A DNA stretch of 64,000 nucleotides, taken from positions 857,996 through 921,995 of the forward strand of contig JAJEKV010000071.1 in NCBI GenBank assembly GCA_021234155.1, read 5' to 3'. Below, one piece after another: positions 50,800 through 62,866 of the stretch. Each line of letters starts with the position of its first letter. Position 1 is the first letter of the stretch. Below the pieces are notes generated by a model. The model did not search any database and was not told the DNA's origin. It was given only the letters and a program-made list of their open reading frames with translations. This stretch comes from Isoetes taiwanensis. Taxonomy: Eukaryota; Streptophyta; Lycopodiopsida; Isoetales; Isoetaceae. Made by a program: the position numbers and the translations under genes.

Positions 50800-51250
50800 T
50801 TCTCACTTTTCATCCTTGCTTCTTGCTCCTTCATCTTCCTTGTTCCTTGATCTTCTTGCTACTTGATCTTCCTTGTTCCTTGATCTTCTTGCTACTTGAT
50901 CTTCCTTGTTCATTGCTTCTTGCTACTTGATCTTGATCCTTGTTCCTTGCTACTTCATTCCCGTGCTCCTTGCTACTTGATCTTGTTCCTTGCTCTTGAT
51001 CTTGCTACTTGATCTTGTTCCTTGCTCTTGATCTTGCTACTTGATCTTGTTCCTTGCTACTTGATATTGATCCTTGCTTCTTGCTCCTTGATCTTCCTTG
51101 TTCCTTGATCTTCTTGCTACTTGATCTTCCTTGTTCATTGCATCTTGCTACTTGATCTTGATCCTTGTTCCTTGCTACTTCATTCCGTGCTCCCCTGCTA
51201 CTTGATCTTGTTGCTTGCTCTTGAACTTGCTACTTGCTCGCGCCTCCGTG
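50800..51250 (+). repeat. CTTGATCTT/CTTGCTACTTGATC low-complexity array
   Basis: Irregular tandem array of CTTGATC, CTTGTTC and CTTGCTAC words. One duplication of about 250 bp can be seen, since 50865-50960 resembles 51100-51190. Confidence 0.85.
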
Positions 51251-51633
51251 TTCCTTGCTCCGCTTCGGTGATCCTTGCTTGCTTTTGCAAATGATTGGAC
51301 CCAATCCTCCCCAGGCTACTCGGAAGGCTGCGCAAGCATGCCCCTGCATTAAATGCGGCCTGGAATGGATGAGCTATGGGACCATTTCTTGGAGTGGAGG
51401 TTGCGCCACAGTCCCACCAAGGAGCTTACAATGGAGTTGATCAACTTCATTCTCGAGCGATTTGATTGTGGTCATGAGCCAATCGATGGAAATTAATCCA
51501 TCCCCGAATGTTATAGGAGACTTGCAATGAGGGGAATGCTTGAACCCCCTCCTTATTCGGGACGAGATGCTACAAACAATTGAGGCCTCTTCTTCGTCTT
51601 TGGATATTTAGCACACTCTCTCGGATGCATACA

Positions 51634-51868
51634 TATCGAGTTCATTCATGAAATTTGTAGGGGGACGGATGTATGGCCTTATTAGGGTGTACTACAACGA
51701 AAGTACAACGGTTTTGTGGAGTTGGGTCCGCTCTTCTTCCGTGAGTATTATCCTGTGGAATTACTTTTTCTAATGACTAGGTACCCCATATGGTGGGAAG
51801 AATCAGCCTGGGATGAGCGTGAGCTCTTGACTCCTAACCCAGATGCGTGGGTTAGACCTCGCAGGTGA
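51634..51868 (+). pseudogene. Unidentified protein fragment
   Basis: A plus-strand frame with one stop gives FIHEICRGTDVW, GPLFFREYYPVELLFLMTRY and WWEESAWDERELLTPNPDAW. It reads like protein-coding sequence but I cannot place it in a family. Confidence 0.3.
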
Positions 51869-52008
51869 AGAGAAAGGGGAAGGGGAAGGGGTTAGGAACC
51901 TGGGGGAAGGTTACTAGGGACATACATAGTTCATACTTTGGTCTCTATTGTGTTTGGAAGTTGGTATATAATACCGTGTTATTATGTTCTCTAAATATTC
52001 ATGTATGT

Positions 52009-52110
52009 ATGATACACGGGTACTGCACGTGTATACAACCCCTGCATAAGGTCTATGATACAGGGTACTGTACATGTGTATACAACCCCTGCATAAGGTC
52101 TATACAACCC
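52009..52110 (+). repeat. Tandem duplication with TGTATACAACCCCTGCATAA
   Basis: Two roughly 55-bp copies (ATGATACA(C)GGGTACTG...AAGGTCTA). Confidence 0.85.
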
Positions 52111-52171
52111 CCATAATAAAAAAATTCCAGTTTACTAAAAATTTTCCCATTATAATGAAATTGTGCTTAAA

Positions 52172-53324
52172 TGTCACAAGGATCAATATGCCAAACCCAT
52201 GCAAGCGAGATAACTATGCTGTTATAGGCCTTGTTTCGCAGCTAAAATAAGAAAGCTCCTATGCTTAGAGACACATACTATTATGCATCCAAACTTGTAG
52301 ATCTGGTAAGTTTTTTCCAAACTAAAAGTCCTGCCCCTCAGTGATTATGGCAGAGGTCAGCTACAAAATGTAGATTAAATATAATGGACATTAGCTAAAT
52401 GCATTAAGGCCAAATATCGTTTACTCAAAGTTACGTATCAATATGCATTAATTAAAGCATAAGATTAGAACTTCCAGATCTATGCCTTTCAGCAACCAAG
52501 TTTGCTAAGACTCTAACAATGGCACCCATCTCGGTAACATGCATTAACCATCATAGATACCAAATTAAAGATACGTCACTACAAGCTTTGCACTTATATC
52601 TGATAAAAGCAACTAATTTTCAAGCATATTAGCAAGTCATAGACCATCTTCTATAGTCAGATCTATAGCTATCCATTCTCGAAATTAAAAACTATTGTCT
52701 CAAACCTTATGAGTTCGTTGGAGATGGGAAGATTTATCCATGGCTTCAGTTCTGGTGCTGCCTCCAGGTTGCTCCATGGCATGCATGTTGCATAGCTAAT
52801 TTCCCACGAGCTTGCAGCCCTGTGGTTCTGATCAATAACTTCAATCTCTAGGAGATTACGATGGCGACTCGTGAGATTAAACTGGATTCAAATATTTGCA
52901 AGTAGGAACAACTACAATTATCTTTTCAATTAAGCCTTTGCCAAGCCGGATGGCTCAATGCGCTAAAGACGTCTTGGTTCTAGATTTTGGATGCAATATA
53001 TAGCCTTTAAAATCTTGAACTATGCAATGCCGTGGAGCAAATGCTTGAGCAGTACGAACCCTAACAAACTCGTGTTGATCAGCAATCCAGGCAATATGCC
53101 AGCTCATGCACCATGCCATTTTCTATAAGACCATCGAGATTCAACAAGAAGATTTAGGTTACACCACAGTTTCAGATTCCATGGCCAAAAACCCTGGTAG
53201 AATATAGTATTTCAAAAAATGCTTTCCAATAGACCTTAGCCTTTAAAATTCTCACATTTCTCTTGCATTCAAAAAATATTTTGAGCAACACACAATCTGC
53301 ATTCCATCATTACTTACAATAAAA
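52172..53324. repeat. Repeat D, copy 1
   Basis: About 1.15 kb recurring at 54808-55945. Starts TGTCACAAGGATC and ends CATTACTTACAA. No gene recognised. Copies differ by small indels that cluster at CTG/CAG. Confidence 0.9.
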
Positions 53325-53815
53325 AAGCCGCCGCCTCCTACCGTAGGTCAAGGTGGGCCACAATCATAAATAAAGTTAGCAACAAGGAGAGTAGGACCTT
53401 GTTGCCAAAGCCCTACCCTACCTATATTGCATAATTCTTATTTTGCTTTGAAATAACCCAATGGCAAAGTGACATATTTTTTAAAAGTATCATCTTTCTA
53501 ACAAAAGGTGTACCAAATATACCCCTTGGTAAGAGCAAGAGTATGGGCCAATGCCAAAAGACTAAAGAGCCACATGGTATAGCTTCCATGTCAAGTTCCA
53601 TCCAAATAATTTCATCAACAATAAATGACCTGTTATCTCTATTTCCAAATGGATTTTCTTATTTCTTCTTGATTATTAGGTATCATCATAGCTCTAAATC
53701 TGTACATGTGAAGTAAGCATTTTTTTAGTAAAATAGAATTAAGAGAAAAGACCACTGATATGTAACCATGATCTTGGCTCTTTGGTATAACCAATAAACC
53801 GGAGTTAAGAACAAA
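53325..53815. repeat. Repeat X, inverted copy of 56870-57390
   Basis: CCGCCGCCTCCTA...AAGGAGAGTAGGACCTT matches the reverse complement of the right-hand region. Together they form a long interrupted inverted repeat. Confidence 0.75.
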
Positions 53816-54807
53816 AAACCTTTGAAATCCATCAAGTCCTAAGACCTTCAAGACTTTTAATCATGAAATGACCTTTGCAAGAACAAGTCATGATTCAATA
53901 AGCAGCCCTAAGTCCAACCAGATGTAATTGTACTTAGGCCAAAGACATGGTTACGAAAAATACTTTCCATTAATAATTATAAAAATCTTACACATCCTCA
54001 GCCATCTTAAAAAGTTGTAATCATTTAAATAAAGAAGTACCTTGTATGGACGAAAGCAAACCATCATTACTTGCATTTGTAGCAGAAGCATTACAAAATA
54101 CCATGTACAATTAACGCCATTTCCAATGTCATTTAAAATGTTTTAAACATTTTTTAGAATCAGAAAATGTCTTGAGCAGAAACTGTCTTGAGCAGTCTTT
54201 GAAATATTCGTAACAAGAATAACGAAATATAGCAAGGAGTAAAAGACCCTGTTACCTACACCACAAGAACAAAAACAAGCATTAGTCATGGTTGTCATGC
54301 ACTGGGTAGCAGGTGTCATGGGGTCTTTTAAGTTCAACACCCTTCACCTTGCTTGTAACCTACAGAAAACAAGGATAAAAGATTTTCATGCATTTAGAAG
54401 CGAAGGCAAAGTAAATAACATGCCCATAATTATCTTTGTTCAAAAGGTGCCTGTGCTTATGGTAAAATTGCAGATTACACCTAATGCATCCACTTTTAAG
54501 TTCAGCTAGGATGCATAGGTCCTGTTGAGCTTATGAGTGGCCATCATTTAATTCCATGTCAGTAATATGACCACCATACAATAATTATGCAAACTTAACT
54601 TTCCAAGTGGTCCAGGTCTGCCTCTGCCCTATGACCATCATAGCTAGCAGGTCTTCAAAAACATTATTAATAGCACTGTACTCTGCATATGCCTTAACTA
54701 ATTATGTAAAGAACTGCCTAGTACTGAGAGTTAAGGAAAACATATTTTGAGGCGCATGCGATTATCATAGATCGTTTGTACTAGCAATGCATATGTTAGC
54801 TCTACAA
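53816..54807. repeat. Repeat R, copy 2
   Basis: Second copy of 37084-38087, in the same orientation and nearly identical. It sits between X and D copy 2. Confidence 0.9.
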
Positions 54808-55945
54808 ATGTCACAAGGATCAATATGCCAAACCCATGCAAGCGAGATAACTATGTTGTTATAGGCCTTGTTTCGCAGCTAAAATAAGAAAGCTCCTATG
54901 CTTAGAGACACATACTATTATGCATACTTGTAGATCTGGTAAGTTTTTTCCAAACTAAAAGTCCTGCCCCTCAGTGATTATGGCAGAGGTCAGCTACAAA
55001 ATGTAGATTAAATATAATGGACATTAGCTAAATGCATTAAGGCCAAATATCGTTTACTCAAAGTTACGTATCAATATGCATTAATTAAAGCATAAGATTA
55101 GAACTTCCAGATCTATGCCTTTCAGCAACCAAGTTTGCTAAGACTCTAACAATGGCACCCATCTCGGTAACATGCATTAACCATCATAGATACCAAATTA
55201 AAGATACGTCACTACAAGCTTTGCACTTATATCTGATAAAAGCAACTAATTTTCAAGCATATTAGCAAGTCATAGACCATCTTCTATAGTCAGATCTATA
55301 GCTATCCATTCTCGAAATTAAAAACTATTGTCTCAAACTTTATGAGTTCGTTGGAGATGGGAAGATTTATCCATGGCTTCGGTTGGGTGTCGCCTCGAGG
55401 TTGCTCCATGGCATGCATGTTGCATAGCTAATTTCCCCGCGAGCTTGCAGCCCGTGGTTACGATCAATAACTTCAATCTCGGAGATTACGATGGCGACTC
55501 GGCAGGATTAAACTGGATTCAAATATTTGCAAGTAGGAACAACTACGATTATCTTTTCGATTAAGCCTTTGCCAAGCCAGATGGCTCAATGCGCAGCACG
55601 TCTTGGTTCTAGAGCTGGATGCAATATATAGCCTTAAAATACTGAACTATGCAATGCCGTGGAGCAAATGCTTGAGCAGTACGAACCCTAACAAACTCGT
55701 GTTGATCAGCAATCCAGGCAATATGCCAGCTCATGCACCATGCCATTTTCTATAAGACCATCGAGATTCAACAAGAAGATTTAGGTTACACCACAGTTTC
55801 AGATTCCATGGCCAAAAACCCTGGTAGAATATAGTATTTCAAAAAATGCTTTCCAATAGACCTTAGCCTTTAAAATTCTCACATTTCTCTTGCATTCAAA
55901 AATATTTTGAGCAACACACAATACTGCATTCCATCATTACTTACA
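54808..55945. repeat. Repeat D, copy 2
   Basis: Second copy of 52172-53324, in the same orientation. It directly abuts R copy 2 and is followed by an A run. Confidence 0.9.
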
Positions 55946-56035
55946 ATTAAAAAAAAAAAAAAACCTAGCAAAAAGCACCAAAAAGCTTTATCAAGGTTAG
56001 GCTTAGTAGCAAGTTTAGGGTTGGTATCACTTTAA

Positions 56036-56293
56036 GGTAATGCATTTGACATGGATTGGTGCTTTTGGGAGTTAGCTTGCAAACCTTGCTATTGGAAGCC
56101 ATTGGGGCTTGGCAATTACGTGCATTTGGATGAATTCATGGTGATGAAACTACAAGGCCATTGGGAATATGATATGTTATGAATATCTCAGTGCAGTATG
56201 TATTTGTTTACATAATTATTAAGGCAGAAGCAGAACCTGAATTTCAGTGCATAGATTAAATGTTTTAAAGTGCTTAATAGTAAGCTTGACTAT
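56036..56293. repeat. Repeat E, copy 1 (second at 58745-58988)
   Basis: TTTGACATGGATTGGTGC...TAATAGTAAGCTTG recurs at 58745-58988. No gene seen. Confidence 0.85.
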
Positions 56294-56399
56294 ACACTCA
56301 CATGCAGCTTAGAATATGCCTCACATTGTCTCGCATGAGTGTGGGACCTATTAAGGTCATGCATTTTGAATTCTCTGCAGTAAGTGTAGAAATATAGTG

Positions 56400-57390
56400 T
56401 CCCCTTGAACATGATAATCAAGGGCAGAAAAAAGTTGTGCTCTGCCCGAGTTCTAGGGAGTTGGAATATTTTTAATCCTTGTTTTTTGTTAGTTACAAGC
56501 AAGGTGAAGGGTGATAAACTCAAAAGATCCCATGTCACCTCCTAGTAGCTTAGGCATTTACCCATGTTCTTGGCTAATTGTCCTTTGGTGCTATTGCAAA
56601 TAACATGGTCTTTTATTGCTTGCTATGTTTCATTGATGAAGATGTTCATTTGTTCAAAGATTGCTCGGATAATTGGTGCTACTCAAGACTACTTAATTTG
56701 TTCTAGTTATTCAAAAGACGTCGATATGAATGCATGGAATGCATTGTCTTTTTAGCTTAGAATTTCTGCCACTTGTACAGGAACAACATGTTCGTTTTAC
56801 TGCAATACAATCATAAAGGTATTCTTATTCATATGAACTTGCAGCTTTTAAAGCTAATGAATGACTTGTTATAGCCAAGATCATGGTTACATATCAGGTG
56901 TCTTTTTTCTTAGTCTATTTTACTAAAAATTTCTTATTTCACATGTACAGGGCATTGGCATTGATGAGAGAGATGTAAATAGTCAATCATTTGGAAATAA
57001 AGGTATTGTTGATGAAATTACCCCAATTGAACTTATGGAAATTTGAATCATAGACTAGGTTTTGGCAATTTAAACTAGTCTTTTGGTATTGGCCCGGACT
57101 AGCATTCGTACAAAAGGGAATATTTGTTTACCCTTGATAAGAAAGATGATATTATGAAAAATCCAAGTAACGTCACTGTTGTCCACTTGTTTGCCATTTG
57201 GCCCATTCAAAGAAAAATATTTACCATTTGTAAATAGTAAGGTAAAGCTGACTTTAAGATTTTATGCAGTATAGGAGGGGTAGCGCCTTGGTGCAAGAAG
57301 GTCCTACTCTCCTTGTTGATGGCTTTAAATATAACTTTGGCCCATTCGACCTATAGTTGGAGGCGGACTTTTTTTTATTTCTATATGTAA
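56400..57390. repeat. Inverted copies of parts of R and X
   Basis: 56460-56520 is the reverse complement of the R segment containing CACCCTTCACCTTGCTTGTAA. 56870-57390 is the reverse complement of X. Confidence 0.7.
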
Positions 57391-58744
57391 GTATGGAAAG
57401 CGGTTATCGTGCACTTGTGGAACCATGTAATTCAAGAAAGTATATAAGTTGTGGGTAAGTGGACTTCCGAATTATTAAGCATTTTGGCTTTGCTACAATG
57501 TTATGTAAGTTAAGGTGAATATTAAGCTAAGGTGACTTTTGATCTATGAAAGATGGAGGCTAATGTGACTTGATACATTTGTGCAGAACTGCATTCACAC
57601 TTTATACAGGTAATACTTTCTGGTGCCCTGGCATATCTTTGCTTACAGGTAGGGTTTTTCCAATCGGACGACTCATTGTTTGTTCTCGGTTCTCGGCTAG
57701 TAGAACACATCCGAAATCCAAAGAACGCTTCGAGATCAGTGCAAGTATTTTGCTTCAAATGCTTATTGTTATGAATCACCTATACTCTTGTCTGCGACAA
57801 ATCTTAATAAGAAAAACTCTCATACCTTAATTTTGGAGGTCGACCATGGGCATAAGATGTACAAACCCTAACCTTTGTTTGTAATCGACATCTGAGGCTA
57901 GAGTCCAGATCCAACGACCCTGCTTTTCCTGGAGTTTTACAAAAAGCTTTGAGCAATAGAATTAGGTATAGAAACGTGGCAAAAGGAAAACTTTTCAATG
58001 GCAGTAAATGAATTTCTTAAATGACATAATCCCTTATCCCTTAAATTTTGGAGTTTTGCATGTGCATGGATCTCATGCTTAGAGTTGCTTCTGCCAGCAA
58101 GTCTTTTGAGTCTTGATGCATCTATGTCATTGGACATCCCTTTATGATAATTGTATTGGGTCAATTTCCATTAAGAAGGCATCCCTATAGCCTGAGGCAA
58201 ACTTAGGGCATGCTGGAGGCAACATCGAAAATGATTCCATGGAAAAAATAATTGATCTTCAACGTATACTCAGGTTTGGGATTATGTTTTGCAGTTAGAC
58301 ACTTAATGTACATATCTTGAAATAATCTTGAAGAGTATATAGCTCAAGGCATTTTGTCTGAATTTGCACAGCCATGCAACTTTAAATTTGAGTAAAGGAT
58401 ATTTGTGCTTAGTACATTTAGCTAAAGAACACTTCCCAATGTAAATCTAGCAAAATTTGCATCTTCGTAATCATTAAGTGGCAGTGATCTTAATTCGTTT
58501 TTTCATATAGCAAAAGGCTTTACTAGATCTGATGGTTTGACTGTGTTATTGAACACGTCTTTTGAGCATATTGGTCAGTCTGTTTTTTGTTGCAGAACAT
58601 GTAGAACATGGCCCGCAACAACTTGGTTACATACATGAACTACAAATTTGCTCCTCTTATTTGATATTGCATGTAGTTGAGGGCATAAATCCTTTCTAAT
58701 TTTAAAGCATGAAGACCTCTGCTATAAGGGGTCGAGGGCATAAA
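57391..58744. other. No gene recognised
   Basis: AT-rich spacer. A weak frame at 57650-57775 (GRVFPIGRLIVCSRF...HPKSKERFEIS) faintly recalls plant trehalose-phosphate synthase but is too short to call. Confidence 0.4.
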
Positions 58745-58988
58745 TATTAATGTATTTGACATAGATTGGTGCTTTTGGAGTTAGAGTGCAAACCTTGCTA
58801 TTGGGGCTTGGCAATTACATGCATTAGGATGAATCTGATGTTGAAACTATAGGGTTGTTGGAAATATGATTTATTATGAATATCGATTGGTATGCAATAT
58901 GTGTTTGTTTACATAATTATTAAAGGTGACGGAGAACACAATTTGATTGCATAGATTAAATGTTTAAAGTGCTTAATAGTAAGCTTGG
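58745..58988. repeat. Repeat E, copy 2
   Basis: Partner of 56036-56293. It ends at TAAGCTTGG where LINE-like sequence starts. Confidence 0.85.
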
Positions 58989-59293
58989 CTCACCCGAAAA
59001 GGAAAGCACATACCCAGTTTTACGAGAATGGAAATATCAGAGGCACTGCACAAAATAGCAACAAAGCACTAGGCCTATACGAGTTGATACCAAAGAGATT
59101 AAAATTTGTAGAGCCAATCATAGAAGGAATAATCATAGACATCTTCAACCAAATAGTACATACAAGAATGCCTGAGAAATGGCAACATAACAAAGTCACC
59201 CAATACACAAAGGAGAGGCACGGAAAGAGCAGACAACTACAGAACCATCATGGCCCATTTCGGTCTTTGCCAAATGGTTTAGTAAAGTCCTAG
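58985..59293 (+). pseudogene. LINE-type reverse transcriptase fragment
   Basis: The frame reads NKALGLYELIPKRLKFVEPI, then IDIFNQIVHTRMPEKWQHNK and a worn KKG(D)-NYR-like stretch (KERHGKSRQLQNHHG). The pattern NKAPG-D-IP...LFN.I.....P..W....V...KKGDR....NYR is the N-terminal part of non-LTR RT. No endonuclease or catalytic YADD box follows. It is a short decayed remnant. Confidence 0.65.
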
Positions 59294-60660
59294 ATTATAA
59301 GCTAAAACATTTTGGATGGGTTTACTAGTCTAACGTTGTTCATTGTGTTACCGCTGGACATGGACATTACGACATAAATGAAACTTGTGGAGGAGTATGA
59401 GCGAACTTTGCAAGAAAAACAAGCAAAGTTGGGAGACAATCAAGTTTTCGTATTTGCAATCATTTATCTATGAAAATGTCTAAAGATTGATATACATAGT
59501 ATTTTTGGATAAAGATGTCAAGTCCTGTAAGTGAATTGAGGCCATTTCTAATAGAATTGAAATGAGAGTCTTTATCGGATGATAGATTAAAGACCTTTAA
59601 ATGAACGGTGGCTATTCCTAGTAGAACTAGAAAATTTTAGCCAAGGGCTGGACTTGGAAATTTTTAGCCAAGGGCCAGAGTTGAATATTTCTGATTGTGG
59701 ATTAAATCAGGGTTGTAACCACGGATTTGGTTATATTAATTTGCCATATAATTGATCGAGGACGATCAATCTCAGGAGGGGAGGAATTGATATGGTGGTG
59801 CTCGGGGGAGCGGCTGTAGAGCATGAGAAAGGGAAAGAAAGACCAAATAAGTCTTGAGCCAAGTAAATTAATTGTACAAGAAACTTATCGCGGCGCAAGG
59901 CCGCCGTGAACGTTTCTCTTCCCCAACTTGTCTATACATGCTAGAACATGCAGAATTTGAGATTTTGTTGCCTTGTGTTGAGGCTCCCGCGTCCAAGGCG
60001 ATGCTTCCTCACAATTGAATTTTGGATTTAGTCATTGAAACTCATTTAGATCTTTAAAATTTCAGTGCTCTCCAGGTCTTTGATTAAGGCTTCCCATGAA
60101 AACTTCTAGTTGTTAAAAATAGCTGCCTATTGGGAACTCAGCATATTTTGATCATGACAACCACAGACAAAGTATTTCGATAAATCAAATACATAGATTG
60201 TATTAGCATCCATACATATGCGAACTCTTTAAAATATTGAACAGTGGTACCCAAATGATGGTTAGTTTTCTCAAATTTTGGAGGCCTTTGTACGTGCATA
60301 TATTCATATGTAGGAGAATTTCTATGTAGGAGAATTGAAGTGCTGATTTGTAGAGGGCAACCCATAGTGCGACATCACCTTATTAGAATTCGCTCTAAAG
60401 TGCTCACATATTTTGCTTTAAGAATAATTGACTTATGAGCTTAGCTCATGCACTAACTTATGGTTTGACTCATGTATTGATGCATGGGTAGAGTTAGATG
60501 CTTCTAGAATAATATGCACTAGGCCTAATGCACTGATTTTCCCTCTTAAGAGACAAATAATTCCTGTCCGTTTTGATGAATTAAGGGTTTATAGCCTTGC
60601 GCTGGACAAATAAAATACAATGCCCGCCGGCGACGAAGCTATGGAGTAGATAACGCCCTG
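59294..60660. other. No gene recognised
   Basis: Intergenic-looking sequence with no supported coding region or clear repeat. Confidence 0.4.
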
Positions 60661-60667
60661 GGCCGAG

Positions 60668-60975
60668 GGTGTTACTGAAAAAAAAAATTTGAGGGCCATC
60701 AAAATGGCGAGGGTGTGCGCCGTGGCGCACGCCCGAAGCCATTTTGATGGCCTTAAAATTTTTGAAGTAACACCGAGGGCCGTATGCTATCGCCTCTTAA
60801 CACACCGCCGAGAGTTTTGGGCCATCCGATCATTATCAAAATCGATCTGGATCCGTTCGTTTCATAACATCCTAGGGTGTTATGGAGTAGCAGTGTGTTA
60901 TAGCTCCAGTAACACACTGATCAAGATTGATCTGAACCGTTGGATCACTATAAACTTGAGGGGCAGTGTGTTAAG
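60668..60975. mobile_element. Fold-back element with GTGTTA repeats
   Basis: 60668-60775 folds on itself (arms GGTGTTACTG... and ...AGTAACACC, then GGCCATCAAAATGGC / GCCATTTTGATGGCC around a GC-rich loop). A second hairpin at 60891-60919 has perfect arms CAGTGTGTTA / TAACACACTG. GTGTTA or TAACAC occurs seven times. The right end abuts the UGT fragment at its expected start codon, suggesting insertion there. Confidence 0.6.
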
Positions 60976-61253
60976 GAGTCCTCTCAGTTTCACGCAATAG
61001 TTCTTCCCTTCCCTGCTCACGGCCATATCAAACCTATATTGCATCTAGCACACAGACTTGTCGCTTCTGGTTTGAAAATCACGTTTGTAACTGATGACTT
61101 GTCGCTTCTGGTTTGAAAATCACGTTTGTAACTGATGAAACCCATTCTGCTAAAGCAACCGTCTGTTTCCCAGAAAAAAGGAAAAAAGTTTACCTTAAGG
61201 TTCCTTTGCTTTGTCTCCTCTGCTTCAGTGAATTCGACTCCTTTGTTGTTTAA
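60970..61253 (+). pseudogene. UDP-glycosyltransferase N-terminal fragment
   Basis: The frame from about 60970 reads KESSQFHAIVLPFPAHGHIK then PILHLAHRLVASGLKITFVT, the classic UGT N-terminal Rossmann strand with the catalytic His in PAHGHI. UGTs transfer sugar from UDP-sugar to small molecules in the cytosol. A perfect 41-bp tandem duplication (61055-61095 and 61096-61136) shifts the frame. The second copy continues TDETHSAKATVCFP and stops at 61253. The ATG is missing, replaced by the fold-back element's end. The remaining approximately 400 residues are absent. Confidence 0.75.
61055..61136 (+). repeat. Perfect 41-bp tandem duplication
   Basis: Two identical 41-bp units starting GACTTGTCGC. 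It causes the frameshift in the UGT fragment and must be recent, or an assembly artefact. Confidence 0.95.
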
Positions 61254-62167
61254 TAGACAATTTATTTTTCATATTAAAGCTGAAGCAAGTATTTCAAAAC
61301 TGGAAAATGCAAATTGGCATGCAAGATGAAGTTAAATCACAGAATCGCACAGAATCAGAAGCCTTTCCGCAGCCTGTTAATGCCCAAAAAAGGTGTAGAC
61401 GAAGTCTTTAGAAGCGATACAAAGACACTGCAAGCTATTCTTATTAATATTGTTATTTTCTTCAATTTTTTCTCTGTAAGGAGCCCAGCCTAAGCCCCTG
61501 CAAGGGCTAGTACTAATTCTAGTCTCCAGCCCAAGCTCTAGATTAGTTCAGCCATAGAACTAGAGATTTGCCAAGCTCCGGAACACTAACGTTCTTCCCA
61601 AGCTCCAAAATTTTTAGCCTTTCTTCGCCACGATCTCTGATTGCTTGCCATCTCTGCCCGGGCATCCTCTACTTCTGCCACGAATTTGATACTGTGGCGC
61701 CTCTTCTGATGGGTGTATCCGCATTAACAGCTCCGGTGGGTCTGTACCTAGACTGATTTCCCTTATTTTAAAATCAGCTTGTTCTGTTGAATTCTCCCTT
61801 CCTAGATACGTTTGCTTTGCCTTCACTCACTGCCCTGCATTCTTTGCCTTCCCCCCCAACGCAATCTCTCTCTTTTGAGTGCACCCTATACACTTTCGCA
61901 TCCCAAATTAAATGATTCCTTTCATAATTCCGAAAGGATCGCCAGATGCTTTCGATCAGATGGAGCCGGATCTGGAGAATCTTCTGCCTAAGCTTTTGAA
62001 TCAAAAATACCCTGTTTCTTGCAATATGGTATTTGGGTCACGATTTTTTGCTTTGGGTTAATTTCGTGCTGCCATGTGGCAGAGGATTCCATTGCAGAAT
62101 GGTAGTTGAGTCTACCATTCCGCATCTCCAGTTTCTAACCGGTTAACAATCCCCTGTTTCTGTAATC
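61254..62167. other. No gene recognised
   Basis: No supported coding region. Short frames here lack recognisable motifs. Confidence 0.4.
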
Positions 62168-62866
62168 TTTTCTGGATAAGAGAAAGCCCAGTAAAAGGGC
62201 TTTGTTTTAACGTAAAGGGACGGTTGGACCACTCAGATGCCGCCACGTGTACTTGTATCAGGTAAAAAGAACAGAATGACAAGTAAAAAAAAGAAAGGCG
62301 AGTAAAAGTGATAAGCGGCAAAAAAAAAAGCGAAGTGTCCGTAAAAATCTTGGGCGACTTTCCTGGATTTGGAAAAGCATTACACGTGGTCACAATATCG
62401 ATTGGATGAAATAACCGAATGTGGGACAAACCGTCCTTTACGTTTTTGCCATAGCGCCCGTGCTGCTGCAGATCCGCCGGCCACATCCTCCCCGCGGCCT
62501 TAGCTTGCATGGGCTGCCTGAAAACGTGTAAAGGGACGGTTGTCCCACATTGGGCTTATTTCATCCAATCGATGTGTGACACGTACGTTTTCCAAATCCG
62601 TAAAGTCGCCCAAGATTTTTACGGACACTTTCGCTTTTTTACAGCTTTTATCACTTTTTCGCCTTTCTTTTTTTACTTGTCATTCCGTTCTTTTACCCGA
62701 TACAAGTACACGTATGGCATCCGAGTGGTCCAACCGCCCCTTTAAAGAGGCCTTTATGGGTTAGAAATTGTTTGTCAGTGGGCCTCATACGTGACGCTAC
62801 GGCTTCCACCACTTTCCCCAATCACGTAAAGCCCAAGAAAAGGGCTTCTCTTATCCGTAAAGTAGA
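62168..62866. repeat. Long inverted repeat (fold-back), about 700 bp
   Basis: The left arm (about 62168-62440) and right arm (about 62527-62866) are reverse complements over most of their length. Shared landmarks include GGATAAGAGAA...GGGCTT, GTAAAGGGACGGTTG, ACAAGTA and CGCCCAAGATTTTTACGGAC. The loop is about 85 bp. No coding capacity was found. It resembles a fold-back transposon or hairpin siRNA source. Confidence 0.8.

Noticed and set aside
52953-53010. tRNA-like sequence (GGATGGCTCAATGCGC ... GGTTCTAGA)
   Set aside because: It has a box A-like and a poor box B-like part, but no cloverleaf stems close and the copy at about 55570 differs in the critical parts. No tRNA or SINE called.
57650-57775. 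Possible trehalose-6-phosphate synthase fragment (FPIG...SKERF)
   Set aside because: Only two short words match and a frame break separates them; chance cannot be excluded.
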